A DNA stretch of 38,672 nucleotides. Origin: Burkholderiaceae bacterium (GTDB taxonomy: Bacteria; Pseudomonadota; Gammaproteobacteria; Burkholderiales; Burkholderiaceae_C). Under the pieces are notes generated by a model. It saw nothing but the letters and a program-made list of their open reading frames with translations. It was not told where the DNA came from and ran no database searches. Every line of letters begins with the position of its first letter. Within the stretch, counting starts at the first letter, position 1. A program made the position numbers and the translations under genes. Below are positions 23,188-29,706 of the stretch, piece by piece. The stretch covers positions 1-38,672 of the forward strand of contig JAIRVJ010000140.1 of assembly GCA_031253955.1 (NCBI GenBank). Direction: 5' to 3'.

Positions 23188-23768
23188 ACTTGCTGGGCTG
23201 GCTGGCGCCTTCATGGGCCATTGCCCTGGCCGCCGCCCTTGCGGGCGCGGCGCTGGGTGGGGGCGTGCAGCAGTTGCGCATCGCCAGCCGGGATGCGCAG
23301 ATTGCCGCGATCAGGCTGGACTGGCAGACCGAGCGCACTGTGCTGGCCGAGAGCAAGGCCGCCGCCGAACGCCAGGCGCGCGAGGCCGAAACCGCGCTGT
23401 CAGATAAAGAGCGCGCCCTCAACGTCACCCTCGCCAACCACGCCCAGGAGAGAGCACATGAACAACTCGATCATCAAGAGCGCCTTGCTGCCGCTCACGC
23501 TGCTAATCGCGGCTTGCGCGAGCAACTCGCCGCCATCCAATCCGCCTATTCTCGTGGCGCGCCAGATTCAACTGCCCGCCCTGCCGCCGGCCAGCCGCCA
23601 GCCGCTGCCGCCGTCGGCGTGCTTGCCGACTTGCTTGGACGCTGCGAGAGCCGCGCAACAGCAGTCGCAGCTTTCGCTGACGCCGCTCACGCCGCCGGAG
23701 CAGCCTGCCAGCAAGACTATGAGGCTGCCCGGCTGGCAACGATGACAGGAGATGGCATGGGGCGGTGA
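23184..23768 (+). CDS. i-spanin (Rz-like)
   Basis: This encodes 194 residues from the ATG at 23184 (ATGA overlap). An uncleaved N-terminal TM (WAIALAAALAGAALGGG) is followed by a periplasmic coiled coil (SRDAQIAAIRLDWQTERTVLAESKAAAERQAREAETAL). The C-terminal part (RCESRATAVAAFADAAHAAGAACQQDYEA) matches Rz-like spanins of the DUF2514 type. With the o-spanin it disrupts the outer membrane in the last step of lysis. The o-spanin gene is nested inside it in the +1 frame. Confidence 0.8.
   Translation: MNLLGWLAPSWAIALAAALAGAALGGGVQQLRIASRDAQIAAIRLDWQTERTVLAESKAAAERQAREAETALSDKERALNVTLANHAQERAHEQLDHQERLAAAHAANRGLREQLAAIQSAYSRGAPDSTARPAAGQPPAAAAVGVLADLLGRCESRATAVAAFADAAHAAGAACQQDYEAARLATMTGDGMGR
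23458..23745 (+). CDS. o-spanin lipoprotein (Rz1-like), nested in Rz
   Basis: This encodes 95 residues in the +1 frame relative to Rz and lies wholly within it. A strong SD (AGGAGAG) precedes the ATG. The signal peptide MNNSIIKSALLPLTLLIAAC ends in a lipobox with Cys20, so the mature protein would be an outer-membrane lipoprotein. It is proline-rich after the signal (SPPSNPP, LPALPPASRQPLPP), typical of Rz1. Interaction with Rz across the periplasm is known for the family. Confidence 0.85.
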   Translation: MNNSIIKSALLPLTLLIAACASNSPPSNPPILVARQIQLPALPPASRQPLPPSACLPTCLDAARAAQQQSQLSLTPLTPPEQPASKTMRLPGWQR

Positions 23769-23995
23769 GCGTGCAGCGCATAGGCCGGATGCTGCCCGGT
23801 TGCCAGCAAGAACAAAGCCCAGCGGTCGGCTCCCATCTGGCGCTCGGCGGATTCGTAGCGCAGCCACGCCCTGCCGTTAGGCGAGCCGGCCAGCGCGGCG
23901 GCTTGTTTCAGCGACAGCCCGGCGCGCTCGCGCACGGCTTTGATCTCCACGGGAGAGGGCACGGCCACGATGAGCGCGTCTGGGTTGGCAGTCAT
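23717..23995 (-). CDS. Small HTH (XRE-type) regulator, Aca-like position
   Basis: This encodes 92 residues from the ATG at 23995 with AAAGGAA upstream; a longer frame to 24130 exists but has no SD. The HTH lies at about residues 17-48: E-I-K-A-V-R-E-R-A-G-L-S-L-K-Q-A-A-A-L-A, then RAWLRYESAERQM, then WALFLLATGQHP. It is the last gene of a three-gene minus-strand operon at the prophage edge and converges on Rz, overlapping it by 52 bp. Small HTH proteins of this kind repress their own operon in anti-CRISPR loci (Aca). The dyads at 24830-24878 are candidate operators; this link is inference. Confidence 0.7.
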   Translation of the reverse strand: MTANPDALIVAVPSPVEIKAVRERAGLSLKQAAALAGSPNGRAWLRYESAERQMGADRWALFLLATGQHPAYALHAHRPMPSPVIVASRAAS

Positions 23996-24027
23996 GGGTT
24001 TCCTTTGACCATTGCGCTGTGCGCTTG

Positions 24028-24486
24028 CTACAGCTCCACGAATTCCCAGCACGAACACATGCCTACATGTACGTCGCCTAACGCCTGTAGCTCGCGCACG
24101 GCCTTGCCGGACTCTTCGGTTTGCAGCCATTGCCGCACGAAGAACTCAGCGTGCTCGCCCTTGTCTTCTTCCAGCGCGTCGATTAGCTGACCGGGGGCAA
24201 TGTCGTTGATGTAGCGCAGGGCCACCAGTTGGCCGCCTGCGCTGGCGGCCAACGCCCAGCCGCAGCCGTGGTAGGCGCTGCCCAGGGTATCGGGTATTTT
24301 GAAAACTTTGTTGGGCATCGGTCGCTCGATTCGTTCGATAAGCCAGTCTTGCAGTTTTTGCCCGCGCGCGCTGGATATTTTTACCCAGCGCCGCTTGGTG
24401 GCGTAGGGCACTCGCAGGTGGACTGACGAGAGGGCCGGTTGCCCCCTCGCGCTGTCATTCGTCGTTGTCAATTTCTGGCTCGTCAT
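24028..24486 (-). CDS. Unrecognised accessory protein of the right-end operon
   Basis: This encodes 152 residues. The frame overlaps the previous gene by 32 bp, which suggests coupling; no clear SD is seen before 24486. The first 55 residues (VHLRVPYATKRRWVKISSARGQKLQDWLIERIE) look like a small RHH-type or helical DNA-binding segment. The remainder (from MPNKVFKIPD at 24318, a possible alternative start) is a distinct domain ending CSCWEFVEL, with acidic helices (LEEDKGEHAEFFVRQWL). I recognise no family. Anti-CRISPR or other counter-defence activity is possible from context only. Confidence 0.55.
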   Translation of the reverse strand: MTSQKLTTTNDSARGQPALSSVHLRVPYATKRRWVKISSARGQKLQDWLIERIERPMPNKVFKIPDTLGSAYHGCGWALAASAGGQLVALRYINDIAPGQLIDALEEDKGEHAEFFVRQWLQTEESGKAVRELQALGDVHVGMCSCWEFVEL

Positions 24487-24793
24487 TTAGCGCGCCGTAT
24501 TTAACCAGCTCTTTGTACAGCTCTCCCGCCGCCCGTGCACCGCCGTGCCGGCTGAAATCCGTGGCAAGCCCGGCGACAGCCCCGTCTTCGTTTTCATAGA
24601 CGAAGAACCCCGACAGATCGCTGGCGATGTAGTCGCGCCAGGCATCGAACTGTTCTTGCTCACTGCCTCCCGTATCAGGCGTGTCACCGTGCCGAATGTA
24701 GGCCGCCGAAGCACGGCGGATGAAATCTGCTTTATCGGCGCATACCCAGCATGAGGCGGGGCGCTGGTGGGGGATTTCTACGATGTAAATCAT
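24455..24793 (-). CDS. Unrecognised small acidic protein, first gene of the right-end operon
   Basis: This encodes 112 residues with a good SD (GGAG, 5 nt before ATG). It begins MIYIVEIPHQRPASCWVCADKADFIRRAS and ends in a strongly acidic tail (NDEPEIDNDE). It is a compact, probably alpha/beta, acidic cytosolic protein without signal or TM. As the first gene behind a near-consensus promoter it should be the most highly expressed of the three. Acidic proteins of this size are typical of anti-CRISPR and DNA-mimic proteins, but I have no homology to support that. Confidence 0.55.
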   Translation of the reverse strand: MIYIVEIPHQRPASCWVCADKADFIRRASAAYIRHGDTPDTGGSEQEQFDAWRDYIASDLSGFFVYENEDGAVAGLATDFSRHGGARAAGELYKELVKYGALNDEPEIDNDE

Positions 24794-24829
24794 GATAACT
24801 CCATGTGTCTTGGGGTTCCGCCCAAGCGG

Positions 24830-24849
24830 TGCGCTAATTATTTAGCGCA
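24830..24849. promoter_or_regulatory. Operator candidate 2 (dyad at the transcription start)
   Basis: TGCGCTAA-TTAT-TTAGCGCA is a perfect 8+8 bp inverted repeat just downstream of the -10 box. A TTAGCGC half-site recurs at 24487-24493, next to the start of the second gene. It differs from the spacer dyad, so two regulators or two binding modes are possible. Confidence 0.65.
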
Positions 24850-24856
24850 TGATTGA

Positions 24857-24884
24857 ATTATATGGCCAAAGGCCATATTGTCAA
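24857..24884 (-). promoter_or_regulatory. Near-consensus sigma70 promoter of the right-end operon
   Basis: Read on the minus strand, TTGACA (24884-24879) and TATAAT (24862-24857) are perfect -35 and -10 boxes separated by 16 bp. The predicted start is near 24850, about 57 nt before the first gene. The spacer is filled by a perfect dyad. Confidence 0.85.
24860..24878. promoter_or_regulatory. Operator candidate 1 (dyad inside promoter spacer)
   Basis: ATATGGCC-AAA-GGCCATAT is a perfect 8+8 bp inverted repeat lying between the -35 and -10 boxes. A protein bound here would block RNA polymerase. The HTH product of the same operon is the obvious candidate ligand; this is inference. Confidence 0.7.
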
Positions 24885-25031
24885 GTATTTTATTGTAAAG
24901 TTTGTGTAAAGTTTTGGTGGTTGAAGGGGCTTTGGCTCCTATGTCGCCGCGCCCCGGACAGCGTTCCGAGGTAGGGCGGCTCGGCAGCGGTTGGGAGGGG
25001 CGCATGGGGTGGCAAAAGTTTCCCGACGTTA

Positions 25032-25051
25032 TGTAGGCACATTTGTAGGCA
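25032..25051. repeat. Tandem TGTAGGCA repeats (possible integrase arm sites)
   Basis: TGTAGGCA occurs at 25032-25039 and 25044-25051, 12 bp apart, about 50-70 bp inside the presumed attR core. Spaced direct repeats near the core are typical arm-type sites for tyrosine integrases. A similar sequence in opposite orientation (GGCTACA at 25067-25073) follows. The call depends on the attR assignment. Confidence 0.4.
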
Positions 25052-25098
25052 TCTTTGCCATGATATGGCTACAACTAGCATAAATACTAGATATTTTG

Positions 25099-25116
25099 AT
25101 CCCTCTCTTTCCGCCA
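25099..25116 (+). other. attR candidate: duplicated 3' end of a serine tRNA gene
   Basis: ATCCCTCTCTTTCCGCCA reads like the end of a tRNA-Ser: 3' half of the T-stem (CCCTC), acceptor strand (TCTTTCC), discriminator G and encoded CCA. No tRNA body precedes it. Instead there is AT-rich phage-like sequence with repeats. Tyrosine integrases that target tRNA genes leave exactly such a 3' fragment at one prophage end. The intact tRNA-Ser would be at the left end, outside the window. Confidence 0.65.
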
Positions 25117-25143
25117 CATCCCCTGGATGTGGTGCATCCAAAG

Positions 25144-25173
25144 CCCCGTAAGTTGTTGAAACTGCGGGGTTTT
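25144..25173 (+). terminator. Intrinsic terminator downstream of the tRNA-Ser fragment
   Basis: CCCCG (25144-25148) and CGGGG (25165-25169) close an imperfect stem with AAGTT/AACT inside, followed by TTTTC. It lies 28 bases after the CCA end and is probably the original terminator of the tRNA gene. Upstream of it a small TGGATG-TGGT-GCATCCA hairpin is also present. Confidence 0.6.
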
Positions 25174-25367
25174 CTTGTTTCTATGGATTCCAGCGAGAGT
25201 CCGCTGCTGCTGCCGACAGCTTGGGCTATGGCTGTTGAAAGTCATCCGCTCGGGGACGGCGATCTCAGGTTATACTTTAAAAGTTTTGCATCTTGCAAAG
25301 CAGCACGCGGCGCGCAGTTCCGGCGCGGCGCGCAAGTCAAATCATTTGGAACGATGAAGGATTCACC

Positions 25368-25634
25368 ATGATCTCCAAAGAGAGCAAGGCCGCCGTGGTC
25401 AAGGACAACGCACGCGCGGCGGGCGATACGGGCAGCCCTGAAGTGCAGGTCGCCATTCTGACGGCCCGCATCAACGAGCTGACGCCCCACTTTCAGCAAC
25501 ACGCCAAGGATCACCACGGCCGCCGCGGTCTGCTGCGCATGGTCAGCCGCCGCCGCAAGTTGCTGGACTATCTGAAGGACACGGACGCCAACCGCTACGT
25601 GGCCATCATCAACAAGCTGGGCTTGCGCAAGTAA
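25368..25634 (+). CDS. rpsO: 30S ribosomal protein S15
   Basis: This encodes 88 residues from the ATG at 25368 (GAAGGATTCACC upstream); the frame is open from 25293 but S15 begins at [11 protein letters not shown]. Family signatures are all present: [42 protein letters not shown] and the C-terminal IINKLGLRK. It binds 16S rRNA and S6/S18 during 30S assembly. It is followed by a terminator and then pnp, the conserved bacterial rpsO-pnp order. The prophage sits just upstream, but the gene itself is intact. Confidence 0.97.
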   Translation: MISKESKAAVVKDNARAAGDTGSPEVQVAILTARINELTPHFQQHAKDHHGRRGLLRMVSRRRKLLDYLKDTDANRYVAIINKLGLRK

Positions 25635-25642
25635 GACCGGCG

Positions 25643-25677
25643 CGAAACGCCTGATGCTTTCGGGCGTTTCGTTTTTT
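25643..25677 (+). terminator. rpsO intrinsic terminator
   Basis: CGAAACGCC (25643-25651) pairs with GGCGTTTCG (25663-25671), followed by six T. It lies 8 bases after rpsO and would attenuate read-through into pnp. Confidence 0.85.
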
Positions 25678-25720
25678 CTTTCAACCGACAGGGGTCCGGC
25701 CACGTTCAGGCGAAGCTGTG

Positions 25721-25761
25721 TCATTCCACAAGTCACGCGGGGGGCGAGGTTTGTGGAATGG
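25721..25761 (+). promoter_or_regulatory. pnp leader hairpin (possible RNase III/PNPase autoregulation site)
   Basis: CATTCCACAA (25722-25731) and TTGTGGAATG (25751-25760) form a perfect 10-bp stem, extended by wobble pairs, between rpsO and pnp. In E. coli a long stem in this place is cut by RNase III and then used by PNPase to repress its own mRNA. The analogy is positional. Confidence 0.55.
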
Positions 25762-25835
25762 CATCGTGTTCTGAACCAAATCTGGCTCCATCCCAGGTAC
25801 TGCTTGGGAAGCTAGCTATCAATCAAGGAGCTGAC

Positions 25836-28151
25836 ATGAGCATGTTCAACAAGGTCACCAAAACTTTTCAGTGGGGCGGCAAGACGGTCGTCATGGAAAC
25901 GGGCGAGATCGCCCGGCAAGCCGCTGGCGCGGTGCTGGTGGATATCGACGGCACGGTGATTCTTGCCACCGTGGCGGCCAGCAAATCGGCCAAGCCGGGG
26001 CAGGACTTTTTTCCGCTGACGGTGGATTACATCGAGAAAACGTATGCGGCGGGCCGTATTCCCGGCAGCTTTTTCAAGCGCGAGGCCAAGCCCAGCGAGC
26101 TGGAGACGCTGACCAGCCGCCTGATCGACCGGCCCATCCGCCCGCTGTTCCCGGACGGCTTTTTCAACGAAGTGCATGTGGTGATCCATACGCTCTCGCT
26201 GAATCCGGAGGTGGACGCCGATATAGCCGCCATGCTCGGCGTGAGCGCGGCGCTGTCGGTCAGCGGCATTCCGTTCAACGGCCCCATCGGCGCGGCGCGC
26301 GTGGGCTATGTCAATGGCGAGTACGTGCTCAACCCCGGCCAGACGGCGCGCAAGAGCAGCCAGCTTGATCTGGTGGTGGCGGGCACCGAGAGCGCGGTGC
26401 TGATGGTCGAGTCCGAGGCCGATCAACTGTCGGAAGATGTGATGCTCGGCGCAGTGGTGTTCGGCCACGAGCAGGGCCGGATCGCCATCAACGCCATTCA
26501 TGAACTGGTGCGCGAGGCGGGCAAACCGCTGTGGTCGCAAGACGGTACCTGGGCGCCAGAGGCCAAGGACGAACCCTTCATCGAGCGGGTGGGCGCACTG
26601 GCGGAACCCAAACTGCGCGCGGCCTACCAGATTCGCGGCAAGCAGGCGCGCACGCACGCGGTGCGCGAGGCTTACGCGGCGGTCAAGCAGGCGCTGGGCG
26701 AGCAGGACGTGGCGTTCGACGAAGTCAAGCTCGAAGCTCTGCTGTTCGAGCAGGAAGCGCGCATCGTGCGCAGCCAGATTCTGGCGGGCGAGCCGCGCAT
26801 TGACGGGCGCGACACGCGCACCGTGCGCCCGATCGAGATCCGCAACGGCGTGCTGCCGCGCACGCACGGCTCGGCGCTGTTCACGCGCGGCGAAACGCAG
26901 GCGCTGGTGGTGACCACGCTGGGCACCGAGCGCGACGCGCAGCGCATCGACGCGCTGGCCGGGGAGTTCGAGGACCGCTTTCTGTTCCACTACAACATGC
27001 CGCCCTTTGCCACCGGCGAAGCCGGGCGCATGGGTTCCACCAAACGGCGCGAGATTGGCCACGGGCGCCTGGCCAAGCGCGCGCTGGTGCCGCTGCTGCC
27101 GGGCAAGGAAGAATTTCCGTACACCATCCGCGTGGTGTCCGAAATCACCGAATCGAACGGCTCCTCGTCGATGGCCTCGGTGTGCGGCGGCTGCCTGTCG
27201 CTGATGGACGCGGGCGTGCCCATGAAGGCGCACGTGGCGGGCATCGCCATGGGTCTGATCAAGGAAGGCAACCGCTTCGCCGTGCTGACCGACATTCTGG
27301 GCGACGAAGATCATCTGGGCGACATGGATTTCAAGGTGGCCGGCACCACCCACGGCATTACCGCGTTGCAGATGGACATCAAGATTCAGGGCATCACCAA
27401 GGAAATCATGCAGGTGGCGCTGGCGCAGGCGCGCGAGGCGCGGATGCACATTCTGGGCAAGATGCAAGAGGCGATGGGCCAGGCGCGCGCCGAGATCAGC
27501 TCGTGGGCGCCCAAGCTCTACACCATGAAGATCAATCAGGAGAAGATCCGCGACGTGATCGGCAAGGGTGGGGCCACCATTCGGCAACTGACCGAAGAAA
27601 CCGGCACCACCATCGACATCGCCGAGGACGGCACCATCACCATCGCCAGCAACGACGCCGCCAAGGCCGATGAAGCCAAGCGCCGCATCGAGGCAATCAC
27701 CGCCGAGGCCGAAGTGGGCAAGGTCTATGAAGGCCCCGTGACTAAGCTGCTGGAATTCGGCGCGCTGGTCAACGTCCTGCCCGGCAAGGACGGCCTGCTG
27801 CACATCAGCCAGATCGCGCACGAGCGCGTGGAAAAGGTGAGCGACTATCTGACCGAAGGCCAGGTGGTGCGCGTGAAAGTGCTCGAAACCGACGACAAGG
27901 GCCGCATCAAGCTGTCCATGAAGGCGCTGCTGGAGCGCCCCGCCGGTATGCCGGAGCACGAGCGCCCGCCGCGCGAGGATCGTGGCGAGCGCCGTGAACG
28001 CGGCGAGCGTGGCGAGCGCCGGGAGCGTGGTGAACGCGGTGAACGTGGCGAGCGCCCCCCGCGCGAAGACCGGGGCGAGCGCGCCCCCCGCGAGGAGCAG
28101 CCCGCACCTCAGGATGCCGCGCCGGATCAGGATGGGTCGCGGCAGCCGTGA
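25836..28151 (+). CDS. pnp: Polyribonucleotide nucleotidyltransferase (PNPase)
   Basis: This encodes 771 residues from the ATG at 25836 (CAAGGAGCTGAC upstream); the open frame from 25758 is leader. Two RNase PH domains are separated by an all-helical domain (PH1 begins [15 protein letters not shown]2 contains [26 protein letters not shown] and [16 protein letters not shown]). A KH domain lies at about 562-618 ([15 protein letters not shown]) and an S1 domain at about 626-699 ([18 protein letters not shown]). The last 70 or so residues are an Arg/Glu/Gly-rich repeat tail ([12 protein letters not shown]), making it about 60 residues longer than E. coli PNPase. It degrades RNA 3'-5' phosphorolytically, often with RNase E. 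Confidence 0.97.
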   Translation: MSMFNKVTKTFQWGGKTVVMETGEIARQAAGAVLVDIDGTVILATVAASKSAKPGQDFFPLTVDYIEKTYAAGRIPGSFFKREAKPSELETLTSRLIDRPIRPLFPDGFFNEVHVVIHTLSLNPEVDADIAAMLGVSAALSVSGIPFNGPIGAARVGYVNGEYVLNPGQTARKSSQLDLVVAGTESAVLMVESEADQLSEDVMLGAVVFGHEQGRIAINAIHELVREAGKPLWSQDGTWAPEAKDEPFIERVGALAEPKLRAAYQIRGKQARTHAVREAYAAVKQALGEQDVAFDEVKLEALLFEQEARIVRSQILAGEPRIDGRDTRTVRPIEIRNGVLPRTHGSALFTRGETQALVVTTLGTERDAQRIDALAGEFEDRFLFHYNMPPFATGEAGRMGSTKRREIGHGRLAKRALVPLLPGKEEFPYTIRVVSEITESNGSSSMASVCGGCLSLMDAGVPMKAHVAGIAMGLIKEGNRFAVLTDILGDEDHLGDMDFKVAGTTHGITALQMDIKIQGITKEIMQVALAQAREARMHILGKMQEAMGQARAEISSWAPKLYTMKINQEKIRDVIGKGGATIRQLTEETGTTIDIAEDGTITIASNDAAKADEAKRRIEAITAEAEVGKVYEGPVTKLLEFGALVNVLPGKDGLLHISQIAHERVEKVSDYLTEGQVVRVKVLETDDKGRIKLSMKALLERPAGMPEHERPPREDRGERRERGERGERRERGERGERGERPPREDRGERAPREEQPAPQDAAPDQDGSRQP

Positions 28152-28180
28152 AATCCGTTGGGAACCAGCGGCTTTCTTTC

Positions 28181-28204
28181 CCCTCTCCCGCTTGCGGGAG
28201 AGGG
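28181..28204. repeat. REP-like palindrome CCCTCTCCCGC-TT-GCGGGAGAGGG, copy 1
   Basis: A perfect 11-bp inverted repeat lies between pnp and tpiA. The same 24 bases recur at 33322-33345, and a diverged version lies at 33447-33470. It may also terminate or protect the pnp message. Confidence 0.8.
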
Positions 28205-28239
28205 AAGAATGCGGCCCCGCTTTTTGACTGGAGCAAGGC

Positions 28240-28989
28240 ATGACCCGCAAACTGATCGCCGGCAACTGGAAAATGAACGGCAGCCTGGCCGCCAACGTCG
28301 CCCTGGTGCAACCCCTGCTGGCGGGCGTGGGCAGCACGCCAGGCTGCGACGTGGCGGTCTGCGCGCCTGCGCCCTATCTGGCGCAGGTGCAAAGCCTGCT
28401 GGCCGGGGCGCAAGCCATTGCTCTGGGCGCGCAGGATGTTTCGCAACACGAAAGCGGCGCGTTCACCGGCGACGTGTCGGCGGCCATGCTCAAAGACTTC
28501 GGCGTGCGCTACGCCATCGCCGGCCACAGCGAGCGGCGGCTGCATCAAGGCGAAACCGATATGCAGGTCGCCGCCAAAGCCAAGCGCGCGCTGGCTGCCG
28601 GCATCACGCCCATCGTCTGCGTGGGCGAAACGCTGCGTGAGCGCGAAGAGGGCATGACCGAATTCATCGTCAAACGCCAGCTCTCGGCGGTGATTCATCT
28701 CAACGGCCACTGCATCAGCGAAATCGTGGTGGCCTACGAGCCGGTCTGGGCCATCGGCACCGGCCAGACCGCCACGCCTGAACAGGCGCAGGCCGTGCAC
28801 GCCGTGCTGCGCGCGCAACTGAAAGCCGCTACCGGCCACGCCCAGCGCGTGCGTATCCTGTACGGCGGCAGCATGAATGCCGCCAATGCCGCCCAACTGT
28901 TGGCGCAGCCCGACATCGACGGCGGGTTGATCGGCGGCGCTTCTTTGAAAGCGCCGGATTTTCTGCAAATAATCGCCGCCGCCGCATGA
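28240..28989 (+). CDS. tpiA: Triosephosphate isomerase
   Basis: This encodes 249 residues. The catalytic residues are visible: N9 and K11 in GNWKMNG, H96 in the AGHSERR loop, and E167 in [11 protein letters not shown] (the signature). The phosphate-binding [10 protein letters not shown] and GGLIGGASL complete the barrel. It interconverts glyceraldehyde-3-phosphate and DHAP in the cytosol. It is followed 37 bases later by secG, a gene order shared by many proteobacteria. Confidence 0.97.
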   Translation: MTRKLIAGNWKMNGSLAANVALVQPLLAGVGSTPGCDVAVCAPAPYLAQVQSLLAGAQAIALGAQDVSQHESGAFTGDVSAAMLKDFGVRYAIAGHSERRLHQGETDMQVAAKAKRALAAGITPIVCVGETLREREEGMTEFIVKRQLSAVIHLNGHCISEIVVAYEPVWAIGTGQTATPEQAQAVHAVLRAQLKAATGHAQRVRILYGGSMNAANAAQLLAQPDIDGGLIGGASLKAPDFLQIIAAAA

Positions 28990-29026
28990 GAGCGGCGGTG
29001 GACATCGTGAGTTTTGGAGTCGTCAC

Positions 29027-29452
29027 ATGAACCTGTTGAACAGCCTGCTGCTGGTGCTGCAAATCATCTCCGCGCTGGCCATGATCGGCCTGATCCTGAT
29101 GCAGCACGGCAAGGGCGCCGACATGGGCGCGGCCTTCGGCAGCGGCGCATCCGGCAGCCTGTTCGGCGCGGCCGGCAGCGCCAATTTCCTCTCCCGCACC
29201 ACGGCGGGTCTGGCCACCGTGTTTCTGCTTTGCACCTTGGGGCTGGCCTGGTTCGGCAACGCAACCCCGGCGGCGCAGCCATCGGGCGCCAGCGTGCTGG
29301 AAACCGCATTACCCGCCGCCGTCCCGGGCGCCTCGGCTGCCGCCTCCGCCAGCGGTGCGGCGGCCATCCCCACCGAGCCGGCTGCGTCAAGCGCCGCCGC
29401 ATCCGCGCCCGCCGTGCCTGCCTCCGGCGCGGCGCAGATTCCCGGACGCTGA
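29027..29452 (+). CDS. secG: Protein translocase subunit SecG
   Basis: This encodes 141 residues with an SD (GGAG) before it. TM1 is LLNSLLLVLQIISALAMIGLILMQ and TM2 is TAGLATVFLLCTLGLAWF. The conserved loop between them is QHGKGADMGAAFGSGASGSLFGAAGSANFLSRTTA. The C-terminus is a long Ala/Ser/Pro-rich low-complexity tail (about 85-141). SecG assists SecYE/SecA export. In related genomes secG is often followed by tRNA-Leu and nuo genes. Here a palindromic element and dnaE follow instead. Confidence 0.93.
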   Translation: MNLLNSLLLVLQIISALAMIGLILMQHGKGADMGAAFGSGASGSLFGAAGSANFLSRTTAGLATVFLLCTLGLAWFGNATPAAQPSGASVLETALPAAVPGASAAASASGAAAIPTEPAASSAAASAPAVPASGAAQIPGR

Positions 29453-29511
29453 GCTTTGCTCCTTCCATGCTGGCGTGGGCGCGCGGCGGTTGTTTTAATG
29501 CTATCATTAAG

Positions 29512-29590
29512 ATAGCTAAATGCCTATATATTGTATGCGTTTACGATATTTTATATCGTAAACGCATACTACATATTGGCATTAAGCTAT
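29512..29590. repeat. ATAGCT...AGCTAT palindromic element, copy 1
   Basis: Arms 29512-29549 and 29553-29590 (38 nt each) are inverted repeats with 34 matches. The inner 17 bp are perfect around a 3-nt TTT loop. It is very AT-rich within GC-rich DNA and bounded by ATAGCT/AGCTAT. It could form a cruciform or act as the secG terminator. The 254-base gap between secG and dnaE holds nothing else clear. Confidence 0.85.
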
Positions 29591-29706
29591 TAATTCAGGA
29601 ATTGGCTGGCGGGAGCGCGGGTCTGAACGGCGCAGGTTTGCGCGCATGAGCCGTTGCAGGAGGTGACGTTCATAGAGCGCCCAACGCCAATCGCTAAACT
29701 GTTCCC

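Noticed and set aside
25060-25116. Intact tRNA-Ser gene ending at 25116
   Set aside because: Upstream of the T-stem half there is no anticodon arm, D-arm or matching 5' acceptor strand GGAAAGA; only the 3' fragment is present.
25235-25276. Possible rpsO promoter (TTGAAA at 25235, TATACT at 25271)
   Set aside because: The -10 is plausible but the spacing to the only -35-like box is 30 bp, so I could not support a full promoter.
25812-28337. 841-codon minus-strand open frame across pnp
   Set aside because: The product is low-complexity and His/Arg/Ala-rich, typical of the antisense of a GC-rich gene; pnp on the other strand is unambiguous.
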